Translations under genes and position numbers: made by a program
DNA from: Phaeobacter piscinae
Lineage (GTDB): Bacteria > Pseudomonadota > Alphaproteobacteria > Rhodobacterales > Rhodobacteraceae
Direction: 5' to 3'
Assembly (NCBI RefSeq): GCF_002407245.1
Contig: NZ_CP010681.1
Coordinates: forward strand, 2,666,001-2,730,000
DNA length: 64,000 nucleotides
Notes under the pieces: generated by a model
The model's input: only the letters and a program-made list of their open reading frames with translations
Databases searched by the model: none
Told to the model about the DNA's origin: nothing
Shown here: in pieces, positions 7,824 through 15,848 of the stretch
Layout of the letters: every line of letters begins with the position of its first letter
Numbering within the stretch: position 1 is the stretch's first letter

Positions 7824-8708
7824 ATGCCTTCTGCTCATGCCAGACCGCCTTTGAGATCCCTGCAGGTGTTCGAGACCGCCGCACGCCATGGCAGCTTTAC
7901 CGCGGCTGGCGAAGAGCTTGGCATTACGCAAAGCGGCGTGTCGCGACAGGTCTCGGACCTGGAGGCAACCCTCGGTGTCGCCCTGTTCGTTCGAAAAGGT
8001 GCGAGATTGACCGTCACACCGACGGGAGAGCGTCTTGCCGGTCAGTTGTCCGACGCCCTGTCCAGAACCTGGTCCGCCGTGGCCGATGCGCGGCGTTCCG
8101 ATCAGGTCGTCACATTGTCGATGCTGCCTTCAGTGGCGGCACGCTGGTTTGCGCCGCGGCTTGGCACCTTTCTGGCGGAGAACCCCGGAATCGACCTGCG
8201 CATCACGGCCTCACGGCATCTGGTGGATTTCGCGGCCGAGGGAGTCGATGCCGCGATCCGCTATAGCCCGTCGCCCGCGCATGATCTGGAGGCGCTGAAG
8301 CTCGGGACCGAAACCGTGCGTCCGGTCTGTTCACCGGACTATCAGCGAACGCTAGATTTGAACGCACCAGACGATCTCTACCGCGCCACATTGCTCTGCG
8401 GCGATATCCCCGAAGACTGGCCTGCCTGGTTCAGGGCGGCCGGCTGCGAGAGCCCGCCGCCACCCGGCCCACGCCTCGGCGACGATGGTGCAATCCTGCA
8501 GGCCGCCGTAGAGCGCCAGGGCGTCGCCCTAGGACGGTCGCTGCTCGTGGCGGATGACATCGCCGCCGGGCGGCTGATCGCACCATTCGATATTTCTCTG
8601 GAAGCAAGTCACGCCTATTGGTTCGTTCAACCGAAGGGCATTCCCCCAACCCTGGCAATCGAATCCGTAAAAGCATGGCTCGCGGATCAATTCACAGCTC
8701 GGGATTGA
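7824..8708 (+). CDS. LysR-family transcriptional regulator (GcvA-like)
   Basis: A 294-residue LysR-type regulator. Residues 8-66 form the winged HTH ('LQVFETAARHGSFTAAGEEL', 'TQSGVSRQVSDLE'). From about residue 90 follows the periplasmic-binding-like effector domain, with 'GVDAAIRYSP' typical of the GcvA/AmpR branch. AAGGA stands 6 bases before the ATG. It is divergent from the GntP-type permease with 83 bases between starts, so it probably regulates that transporter. The effector is unknown. Confidence 0.85.
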   Translation: MPSAHARPPLRSLQVFETAARHGSFTAAGEELGITQSGVSRQVSDLEATLGVALFVRKGARLTVTPTGERLAGQLSDALSRTWSAVADARRSDQVVTLSMLPSVAARWFAPRLGTFLAENPGIDLRITASRHLVDFAAEGVDAAIRYSPSPAHDLEALKLGTETVRPVCSPDYQRTLDLNAPDDLYRATLLCGDIPEDWPAWFRAAGCESPPPPGPRLGDDGAILQAAVERQGVALGRSLLVADDIAAGRLIAPFDISLEASHAYWFVQPKGIPPTLAIESVKAWLADQFTARD

Positions 8709-8995
8709 CTGTCGAAATACGGCCGCGTGCCGCGGAAACCCGGTTTATGCGCATTCCTGTCATCGACCAAGGGTGGGTCTGAACCGTTCTTCAATGCCTA
8801 GGGCTGGTTGGCATTCTAGCTCACAGGTGACGTGCCGCGACGATGAGGTGCTGCGAGTGCGGTCGTCGGTTTGCAGCCCGCATCCAGCAGCCGTGCACGA
8901 TCCTAGGCGTCGGCCCGGTGAAGTCATCGGCCATTGCCGCCACTGGGCCGACGCTTGGCAATTCGAAAAGGGCCGCCACCTGAACACCTGGCACT
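8709..8995. other. intergenic region between two convergent LysR genes, no gene seen
   Basis: About 290 bases between the convergent ends of two LysR-type genes. No reading frame here shows family features. I saw no strong stem-loop followed by a T-run. Confidence 0.4.
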
Positions 8996-9946
8996 TCAAG
9001 GTCGCCAGACTGCATCCTGGCCCACGCGAGTGATGCTGCTTGATAGGGTCTTGAACTCGCCCCTGATGTAGCTCGCGAACCGCTTGACCGAGGGGCGCAT
9101 CGGCTGTGCTTCATTGCAAAGTATACCCAGATGCCGGTCCGGATCGCCAATGCGGATCGGCAGCGCGCTCACTGACTTCAGCCGCCGCATCATGAACACG
9201 ACGGAAAATGGCAGCACCGTAAGCGCATCGGATCCAGTGAGGATACTCACCACAGCGCTGAGGGAGCCGCCGGAGAAGCTGACCTTGAAGTCCTTGACCC
9301 CGATCCCTTCAAGCACAGCGCGCAGATCGTGATACAGCGGGCTGTCTGCCGGCGGCGCGATCCAGGAGTACTGCGCAATCTCTGGCAACCTAACTGCCCC
9401 GCGCCGGACCAGCGGATGCCCAGCCCGGCAGGCGATGACGTTGCGCCCGGGCAGGATCTGGTCAAAGAAAAACCCCTCAGGAATTGACGCCTGCCGCATC
9501 GGCAGAATGGCCAGGTCAAGGATCCCTTCCCTGAGCTTCGGTATCAGGTCGCCTGGGTAGCCGTAGCTCTGGTCGATACGCACACCCGGGTAGCCCATCT
9601 GAAACTCCGCGATCATGGGCGAGATCACCCCGTCGAGGAACACCGGCGTGCCGGCAACCCGCACTGCGCCGCTTTTGCCGCGCTGGAATTGTTCCAGAAC
9701 CACACCGCTGCGGCGCACTGCATGAAAGACCTTCCTGCCTTCCTCGGCCAGGGCAAGGCCCAACTCGGTCGGCTGCAGCGGGCGCTTTCCAGGCTCAAAC
9801 AAGGGGGCGCCGACGCGCTCCTCTAGCATCGCAAGGGATCGCGACAGGCTGGGTTGCGACTTGCCAAGCAGCTCTGCCCCTTCAGTCAACCCGCCGCGAT
9901 CAACGATAGCAAACAGCAATTCAAGGTGACGAGGATCAATCTTCAT
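8996..9946 (-). CDS. LysR-family transcriptional regulator of the adjacent aromatic operon
   Basis: A 316-residue LysR regulator. The HTH is at residues 4-62 ('LELLFAIVDRGGLTEGAELL', 'SQPSLSRSLAMLEERVGAPL') and the effector-binding domain runs from about residue 92. It is divergent from the maleylacetate reductase gene, with 91 bases between the start codons containing a 16-bp dyad of LysR type. In known hydroxyquinol and resorcinol clusters such a divergent LysR gene activates the catabolic operon in response to a pathway intermediate. That role is inferred from position. Confidence 0.85.
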   Translation of the reverse strand: MKIDPRHLELLFAIVDRGGLTEGAELLGKSQPSLSRSLAMLEERVGAPLFEPGKRPLQPTELGLALAEEGRKVFHAVRRSGVVLEQFQRGKSGAVRVAGTPVFLDGVISPMIAEFQMGYPGVRIDQSYGYPGDLIPKLREGILDLAILPMRQASIPEGFFFDQILPGRNVIACRAGHPLVRRGAVRLPEIAQYSWIAPPADSPLYHDLRAVLEGIGVKDFKVSFSGGSLSAVVSILTGSDALTVLPFSVVFMMRRLKSVSALPIRIGDPDRHLGILCNEAQPMRPSVKRFASYIRGEFKTLSSSITRVGQDAVWRP

Positions 9947-9974
9947 ACCGAAAGGTTATATTAACGCCCTTAAG

Positions 9975-9990
9975 TTCGATCAAGTTCGAA
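9975..9990. promoter_or_regulatory. putative LysR binding box for the aromatic operon
   Basis: The dyad TTCGA-N6-TCGAA lies between the divergent LysR gene and the maleylacetate reductase gene, 48 bases before the latter's start. Size and symmetry fit the T-N11-A type box bound by LysR regulators. It is the only clear dyad I see in this 91-base region. Confidence 0.45.
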
Positions 9991-10037
9991 AAATTATCCA
10001 TCATATTGGTGTCACACCTGGTTTGGAGGCACCCGGC

Positions 10038-11099
10038 ATGTTCGACACTGCAAAATACGGATCAGATCAGGCCGTCATCTTTGAGGCGGGACTACACCGC
10101 GCCTTGGCCCGTCATGTGTCTGTGTTGGATGCCAATCGCGTGCTGGTGCTGACCACACCGCATCAATCGGATCTCGGGCTGGAGCTGGCGGCGCAGCTGG
10201 GCGCCAAGGCGGCAGGTGTGTTCTGCCGCGCCGCAATGCACACGCCGGTCGAGGTGACCGAGGAAGCCTTGGCCCATCTACAAGATGTCGGTGCGGACAC
10301 TGTGCTGGCGGCCGGAGGCGGTTCGACCATCGGGCTTGGCAAGGCGCTGGCTCTGCGCAGCGGCGTCACCCAGATTGCCCTGCCCACGACTTATGCCGGC
10401 AGCGAATGCACACCGATCCTCGGCCAGACCGAGACCGGGGTGAAAACCACGATAACCGACGAAAACCTGCGCCCTGCCACGGTGCTTTATGATCCGGAAC
10501 TGGTGGCAACCCTTCCGGTGCCTTTGACTGTGACCAGTGCGCTCAATGCAATGGCCCATGCCGTCGAGGCGCTCTATGCGCAGGACCGCAATCCCCTGTC
10601 GACTGAACTGGCGCTGACGGGGCTGCGAAGCTTTGCCAGTGCCCTGCCGCGGGTTCTGGAGGACCCGGCCGGTCTGGAAGCGCGGCTGACCACGCAACAG
10701 GCCGCTTGGGCCTGCGGCACGGTTCTAGGCCAAGTCGGCATGGCGCTGCATCATAAGCTTTGCCATACGCTCGGCGGCAGTTTTGGCCTGCCGCATGCCG
10801 AAACCCATGCCATCGTTCTGCCGCATGCCACCGCCTATAACGCCGCTGCCGTGCCGGACTTGCTGGCCCCCGTCACCGGAATTTTTGGCGGTGCTGATCC
10901 AGCAACCGCCCTGTGGCAATTTGCCAAGGATCACGGCGCACCGATGGCCCTGCGCGACTTCGGACTGGCGGAGGCCGATCTGGACCGCGCTGCCGATCTT
11001 GCAGTGCAGAACCCCTATTGGAACCCGAATGAAATCACCCGATCCGGCATCCGGGATCTGCTGGCGCGCGCCTGGGGAGGAGACGCGCCGATTATCTGA
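10038..11099 (+). CDS. maleylacetate reductase (iron-containing alcohol dehydrogenase family)
   Basis: This 353-residue protein reduces maleylacetate to 3-oxoadipate with NAD(P)H. It has the nucleotide-binding 'AAGGGSTIGLGKALAL' (residues 91-106), 'ALPTTYAGSE' and the His-rich segment 'ALHHKLCHTLGGSFGLPHAETH', all characteristic of maleylacetate reductases rather than generic Fe-dependent alcohol dehydrogenases. The ATG at 10038 has GGAGG 8 bases upstream. It is the first gene of a plus-strand operon ending at 19348 that also holds the ring hydroxylase and hydroxyquinol dioxygenase, so its substrate is very probably the dioxygenase product. Confidence 0.9.
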   Translation: MFDTAKYGSDQAVIFEAGLHRALARHVSVLDANRVLVLTTPHQSDLGLELAAQLGAKAAGVFCRAAMHTPVEVTEEALAHLQDVGADTVLAAGGGSTIGLGKALALRSGVTQIALPTTYAGSECTPILGQTETGVKTTITDENLRPATVLYDPELVATLPVPLTVTSALNAMAHAVEALYAQDRNPLSTELALTGLRSFASALPRVLEDPAGLEARLTTQQAAWACGTVLGQVGMALHHKLCHTLGGSFGLPHAETHAIVLPHATAYNAAAVPDLLAPVTGIFGGADPATALWQFAKDHGAPMALRDFGLAEADLDRAADLAVQNPYWNPNEITRSGIRDLLARAWGGDAPII

Positions 11100-11129
11100 A
11101 CCAAGAGCTGTCACCAGGGAGGAGACCCC

Positions 11130-12401
11130 ATGATCACCCGCCGAACATTGCTGAAAACAGGCGCCGCCGCCGGGCTGCTGAGCACAAGCGGCCTCGCCGC
11201 GCCCGCCTTGGCCCGGGGCGCAAAAATCAAACTGGGCTATGTCAGTCCGCAATCCGGCCCGCTCGCCGCCTTCTCCGAAGCTGACCGGTTCATCCTCGAC
11301 GGTTTCGCCGCAACCGAAGCAGGTCAGAATTTTGAAGTCATCGTCAAAGACAGCCAGTCGAACCCGAACCGTGCGGCGGATGTGGCGCGCGAGCTAATCG
11401 TGGATGACGGGATCAACCTGATGCTGGTCGCCTCCACACCGGAAACCACCAACCCGGTTGCCACCACCTGCGAGGCTGAGGAAATCCCCTGCATCTCCAG
11501 CGTCGCCCCATGGCAGCCGTGGTTTGCTGGCCAGCAGGGCAACCCCGGCGATCCCGGTTCGTGGGAACGGTTTCATTATGCCTATCACTTCTTCTGGGGG
11601 CTGGAGGACATCGTCGCGGTCTTCAACGCCATGTGGAGCCAGCTTGACACCAATAAATCCGTCGGCGCGCTGTACCCTAACGATGGCGACGGCAATGCCT
11701 GGGGCGACCCGGTCCTGGGCTTCCCGCCGGTGCTGGAGCAGGGTGGCTACCGCCTGACCGACCCGGGGCGCTATCAGAACCTGACCGATGATTTTTCTGC
11801 CCAGATCAACGCCTTCAAACAGGCCAAAGTAGAAATTGTGACCGGGGTGCCGATCCCACCAGATTTCACCACCTTCTGGACCCAGGCCAAACAGCAGGGT
11901 TTTGCCCCCAAGGCTGCCTCTATCGGCAAGGCGGTCCTGTTCCCGCAGGCGGTCGAAACCCTGGGGGATGCCGGCCACAATCTCAGCTCTGAAGTCTGGT
12001 GGTCCCCGAACCATCCGTTCAGCTCCTCGCTGACCGGCCAATCTGCAGCTGGTCTTGCCCACGGTTTCACCGCCGCAACCGGACGGCAGTGGACCCAGCC
12101 GATCGGCTTTGTCCATGCGCTGTTTGAGATGGCCGCTGATGTGATGTCCCGCGTAGACGATGCCGCTGATGCCGATACGGTATCCGGCGCCATCGCCGCC
12201 ACCGACCTTGCCTCTATCGTCGGGCGTATCGCCTTTGACGGCACTGGTTTGCCGTCGTTTGCGCAGGCGAATGTGGCCAAGACACCACTTGTGGGCGGCC
12301 AATGGCGACTGTCGGAAAGCGGCACCTATGACCTTGTGATCGTTGACAACTCCACCGCGCCCGAGGTGCCGGTGGGCGGCGTGATGGAGCCCATCTCATG
12401 A
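11130..12401 (+). CDS. branched-chain-type (HAAT) ABC transporter substrate-binding protein with Tat signal
   Basis: A 423-residue periplasmic binding protein of the Peripla_BP_6/LivJ type. The N-terminus carries a twin-arginine signal ('MITRRTLLKTGAAAGLL', with cleavage probably after the AAPALA stretch near residue 28), followed by 'KIKLGYVSPQSGPLAAFSEA'. A strong AGGGAGGAG precedes the ATG. Relatives in aromatic clusters bind benzoates, phenolics or related acids. Here the surrounding catabolic genes suggest a phenolic or hydroxylated aromatic ligand. Confidence 0.85.
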   Translation: MITRRTLLKTGAAAGLLSTSGLAAPALARGAKIKLGYVSPQSGPLAAFSEADRFILDGFAATEAGQNFEVIVKDSQSNPNRAADVARELIVDDGINLMLVASTPETTNPVATTCEAEEIPCISSVAPWQPWFAGQQGNPGDPGSWERFHYAYHFFWGLEDIVAVFNAMWSQLDTNKSVGALYPNDGDGNAWGDPVLGFPPVLEQGGYRLTDPGRYQNLTDDFSAQINAFKQAKVEIVTGVPIPPDFTTFWTQAKQQGFAPKAASIGKAVLFPQAVETLGDAGHNLSSEVWWSPNHPFSSSLTGQSAAGLAHGFTAATGRQWTQPIGFVHALFEMAADVMSRVDDAADADTVSGAIAATDLASIVGRIAFDGTGLPSFAQANVAKTPLVGGQWRLSESGTYDLVIVDNSTAPEVPVGGVMEPIS

Positions 12402-12459
12402 TGCTGAAAGGAACCGCGCTTTGCCGCATCGGCGCGATAGAGCGGGTGGAGCTGCTGAC

Positions 12460-13179
12460 ATGACCCTTCTCTCGTTGCAGAACGTATCGAAAAGCTTCGG
12501 TCAGCTGAAAGTGGCTGATGACGTCACCTTCGAAGTTCCGGCCGGCCAGGCGCTCGGCATTATCGGGCCCAATGGCGCCGGAAAGTCGACGCTTTTCAAT
12601 CTCATTACCGGCAATCTGCGCAGCGACGCAGGAACCATCCGGTTTGATCGGCATGACCTGACCAAAGCGCCCGCCATGCAGCGCTGTTTCGCGGGTGTTG
12701 GCCGGTCCTTCCAAGTGCCGCAGCCCTTCGACAACATGACTGTATTCGAGAACCTGTTGGTCGCCGCCACCCATGGCCGCAAGGCCCCCGAACGGGACGT
12801 GCAGGCCGACTGCGCTCGCATACTTGGCCAATGCGGGCTGCTGCAGGCCGCCAATCAACCGGCGGGCGGGCTTGCTCTGCTGCAACGCAAGCGACTGGAA
12901 ATGGCGCGCGCCCTCGCGACCAATCCCAAGCTGCTCCTGCTGGACGAGATCGCCGGCGGTTTGACCGAGGCCGAATGCCTGTCCCTCGTTGACACCATCC
13001 GCAGCGTCCATGCGCGCGGCGTCACCATTATCTGGATCGAGCATGTTCTGCATGCGCTCACCTCGGTGGTAGAGCGGCTTTTGGTGCTAAATTTCGGCAA
13101 GGTGATCGGCCTCGGCGCGCCTGACGACATCATGAACCGGGCCGAGGTCCGGGAGATCTATCTGGGGGCCGGTGTCTGA
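12460..13179 (+). CDS. HAAT-family ABC transporter ATP-binding protein (LivG-like)
   Basis: A 239-residue ATPase with Walker A 'GPNGAGKSTLFNL' (about residues 37-49) and the LivG-type 'RSFQVPQPFDNMTVFENL'. The ABC signature is degenerate: 'LALLQRKRLEMARAL' replaces the usual LS(Y/G)GQ, and Walker B reads 'LLLLDEIAGGL' instead of DEP. The same pattern is known, as I recall, in a subgroup of aromatic-type HAAT ATPases. The start at 12460 is chosen because the preceding in-frame residues are unlike the family. Its stop overlaps the next ATG (TGATG). Confidence 0.85.
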   Translation: MTLLSLQNVSKSFGQLKVADDVTFEVPAGQALGIIGPNGAGKSTLFNLITGNLRSDAGTIRFDRHDLTKAPAMQRCFAGVGRSFQVPQPFDNMTVFENLLVAATHGRKAPERDVQADCARILGQCGLLQAANQPAGGLALLQRKRLEMARALATNPKLLLLDEIAGGLTEAECLSLVDTIRSVHARGVTIIWIEHVLHALTSVVERLLVLNFGKVIGLGAPDDIMNRAEVREIYLGAGV

Positions 13180-13886
13180 TGCCCATTCTGGAAACACGCG
13201 GCCTTACCGCCCATTACCGTGACTTTCAGGCCCTTTTCGGCATCGACCTGCGGCTGGACGAAGGGGAAACCCTTGCCATAATCGGCGCCAACGGAGCGGG
13301 GAAAACAACCCTGATGCGGGCGCTGGCAGGTATACTGCCATCGCCCCCCAAAATGGTGCATCTGGCGGGTCGGCCTGTGGGGGCGCTCAGCGCTGATCAA
13401 ATCATGCCTCTGGGTCTTGCGATGGTGCCGGAGGGGCGCAAACTGTTTCCATCTCTCTCTGTCGAAGAGAACCTGCTGATCGGTAGCTATGGGCGCAAGA
13501 TTCAAGGATACTGGAGCCTTGAGGCGATCTACGACTTGTTCCCGATCCTTGCGGAGCGGCGGCACAGCCCCGGCACTGCCCTTTCAGGCGGGCAACAGCA
13601 GATGGTCGCCATTGGCCGCGCGTTGATGTCGAACCCCAAGGTTCTTTTATGTGATGAGATCAGCCTCGGCCTGGCGCCGGTGGTGATCCGCGACATCTAT
13701 GCCGCCGTGCCGAAAATCCAGCAGAGCGGCGCCAGCCTGATCGTGGTGGAGCAGGATATCGGCCAGGCAATGGCAGCCGCTGACCGGGTCTGCTGCATGA
13801 TGGAAGGACGCATCACCCTTGAAGGGAAGCCAGGCGACCTGCGCCGCGAAGATATCCACGCAGCCTATTTTGGAGCCGCCGCATGA
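13179..13886 (+). CDS. HAAT-family ABC transporter ATP-binding protein (LivF-like)
   Basis: A 235-residue LivF-type ATPase. Walker A is 'GANGAGKTTLMRAL' (about residues 35-48), the signature is the normal 'LSGGQQQMVAIGRAL' and Walker B is 'VLLCDEISLGL', with the LivF hallmark 'MVPEGRKLFPSLSVEENL'. It shares one base with the upstream LivG-like gene and four with the permease gene downstream, so the transporter subunits are translationally coupled. It would pair with the LivG-like subunit as the asymmetric ATPase dimer. Confidence 0.9.
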   Translation: MPILETRGLTAHYRDFQALFGIDLRLDEGETLAIIGANGAGKTTLMRALAGILPSPPKMVHLAGRPVGALSADQIMPLGLAMVPEGRKLFPSLSVEENLLIGSYGRKIQGYWSLEAIYDLFPILAERRHSPGTALSGGQQQMVAIGRALMSNPKVLLCDEISLGLAPVVIRDIYAAVPKIQQSGASLIVVEQDIGQAMAAADRVCCMMEGRITLEGKPGDLRREDIHAAYFGAAA

Positions 13887-14746
13887 TCTGGGTCGACACG
13901 ATACTGCAGGGCATCCTGCTGGGCGGGCTTTATGCGCTTTTTGCGGCTGGTCTCAGCCTCGTTTTCGGGATCATGCGGCTGGTGAACCTGGCACATGGCG
14001 ACCTGATTGTATGCGCAGCCTACCTGATCCTTGTCTTGGTAACGCTTTTGGGACTGCCGCCAATTGTGGCGGCGCTGGTGGCCGCACCGGTGATGTTCGC
14101 ATCTGGTTGGCTGCTGCAGATGCACCTGCTGAACCGAACGCTGGGAACAGATATCCTGCCGCCACTGTTGGTGACATTCGGACTGTCCATCGCTCTGCAG
14201 AATGCCCTATTGGAAGGGTTCAGCGCCGATAGCCAGCGCCTGCCGGCGGGGGCGATCTCCACCGCCTCGGTGAAGCTGGGCGATCTCAGCATTGGGGTAT
14301 TGCCGCTCCTGACCTTTGCCTCGGCCGTCCTGGTGATCGTGGGGCTGAACCAGCTGTTTTACCGCACCGGGCTGGGTCGTGCCTTCCGCGCAACTTCGGA
14401 TGATGCGGTCACGGCAAGCCTGATGGGCATCCGTCCCGGGCGTATCTTTGCCACGGCCACAGCAATAGCCATGCTGGTGGTGACGCTGGCGGCGCTCTAC
14501 CTGGGCATGCGGGCGAATTTCGACCCTGCGATCGGACCTGCCCGTCTGATCTATGCCTTTGAGGCCGTGATCATTGGCGGCCTTGGCAGCCTTTGGGGCA
14601 CTCTGGCCGGCGGCATCATCATCGGTGTTGCACAGACGATGGGTGCCGCGGTCAACCCCGAGTGGCAAATTCTGGCCGGACATCTGGCCTTCCTCCTCGT
14701 GCTGCTAATGAAGCCGCGCGGGCTGTTTCCAAGGACGGTGGACTGA
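13883..14746 (+). CDS. HAAT-family ABC transporter permease (LivH-like)
   Basis: A 287-residue integral membrane protein with about eight hydrophobic segments and the LivH-type start 'GILLGGLYALFAAGLSLVFG' followed by 'MRLVNLAHGDL'. The EAA-like loop is 'AVIIGGLGSLWGTLAGG' (about residues 230-246). It overlaps the LivF-like gene by 4 bases and the LivM-like gene by 1 base. It forms half of the membrane channel. Confidence 0.9.
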   Translation: MIWVDTILQGILLGGLYALFAAGLSLVFGIMRLVNLAHGDLIVCAAYLILVLVTLLGLPPIVAALVAAPVMFASGWLLQMHLLNRTLGTDILPPLLVTFGLSIALQNALLEGFSADSQRLPAGAISTASVKLGDLSIGVLPLLTFASAVLVIVGLNQLFYRTGLGRAFRATSDDAVTASLMGIRPGRIFATATAIAMLVVTLAALYLGMRANFDPAIGPARLIYAFEAVIIGGLGSLWGTLAGGIIIGVAQTMGAAVNPEWQILAGHLAFLLVLLMKPRGLFPRTVD

Positions 14747-15846
14747 TGGCTGATCTGACACACTCTCTGGCCCAATCTGCGGCACTTCCTGCGACGGCAC
14801 CGCTCCGCGTAACGACTCGGACAAGGGCGTCCGACCTGTTCGGCCTGCTGGCCTGCGGCGCGGTCCTTCTGCTGGCAGTTTTGCCATTCTTTGCCGGGCG
14901 CGGGCTGATCCAGGATCTCTTCTTCATAATGACCATGCTGGTGCTGGCACAGCTTTGGAACCTGCTCGCAGGCTACGGCGGCCTAGTCAGCATTGGTCAG
15001 CAGGCCTTTGTCGGCATTGGCGCCTATGCGATGTTCGGCGGCGTTATCATTGCAGGCATCGATCCGATCGCTGCAATTCTGCTGGGCGGGCTGGCGGCGG
15101 CCGCCCTTGCGGTGCCAATGGGTTTTTTCGCCTTTCGACTCGCAGGCGCCTATTTCGCCATCGGCACCTGGGTCTTGGCCGAGGTGGCGCGGCTGCTGCT
15201 TGCGCAGGTTAAATCACTCGGCGGTGGCACCGGCACCTCTCTGCCCCGCAGCGCGACCCGCGAGATGTGGGCCACCGGCTGGATCAAATCCGCGTTAGAT
15301 GTGAAGAGCGCCGCCGCGCGCGATGTCCTCACCTACTGGTTGGCGCTGCTGCTGGCGGTGGTGGTTATCGCAGCAATCTATGCGCTTCTGCGCTCGCGCC
15401 GCGGCCTGGCGCTCTCAGCCGTGCGCGACAATCCGGAGGCTGCGAAATCCGTTGGCGTTGATGCTGGCCGGATCAAATGGATGGTGTTCCTGGCCGCCAG
15501 CTTTGGCACCGGGCTTGCAGGGGCGCTTATCTATGTTCAGAAAGCCCGCATCAGCCCTGATGCCGCCTTTAGCGTGACCGATTGGACGGCTTACGTGATA
15601 TTCATCGTGGTGATCGGCGGCATCGGCACCATCGAGGGCCCGATCCTGGGCGTACTCATCTTCTTCGCATTGCAATCGCTGCTGGCGGACTTTGGCAGCT
15701 GGTATCTGTTCACGCTTGGTCTTATCGGAATCGCCGTCATGCTCCTGGCCCCTCGTGGCCTATGGGGGCTTTTCTCCGACCGGACCGGCATTCAACTTTT
15801 TCCCGTTCAGCGGCGTCTGAACGGCGGCACACTCAAGGAGGATTAA
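14746..15846 (+). CDS. HAAT-family ABC transporter permease (LivM-like)
   Basis: A 366-residue permease with about ten hydrophobic segments. It has the LivM motifs 'GYGGLVSIGQQAFVGIGAY' near residues 74-92 and 'VVIGGIGTIEGPILG' near 290-304. The start at 14746 is the ATG that overlaps the LivH stop; the long upstream frame is a shadow of the LivH gene. It is followed after 2 bases by the flavin hydroxylase gene, which ties transport to catabolism. Confidence 0.9.
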   Translation: MADLTHSLAQSAALPATAPLRVTTRTRASDLFGLLACGAVLLLAVLPFFAGRGLIQDLFFIMTMLVLAQLWNLLAGYGGLVSIGQQAFVGIGAYAMFGGVIIAGIDPIAAILLGGLAAAALAVPMGFFAFRLAGAYFAIGTWVLAEVARLLLAQVKSLGGGTGTSLPRSATREMWATGWIKSALDVKSAAARDVLTYWLALLLAVVVIAAIYALLRSRRGLALSAVRDNPEAAKSVGVDAGRIKWMVFLAASFGTGLAGALIYVQKARISPDAAFSVTDWTAYVIFIVVIGGIGTIEGPILGVLIFFALQSLLADFGSWYLFTLGLIGIAVMLLAPRGLWGLFSDRTGIQLFPVQRRLNGGTLKED

Positions 15847-15848
15847 TC

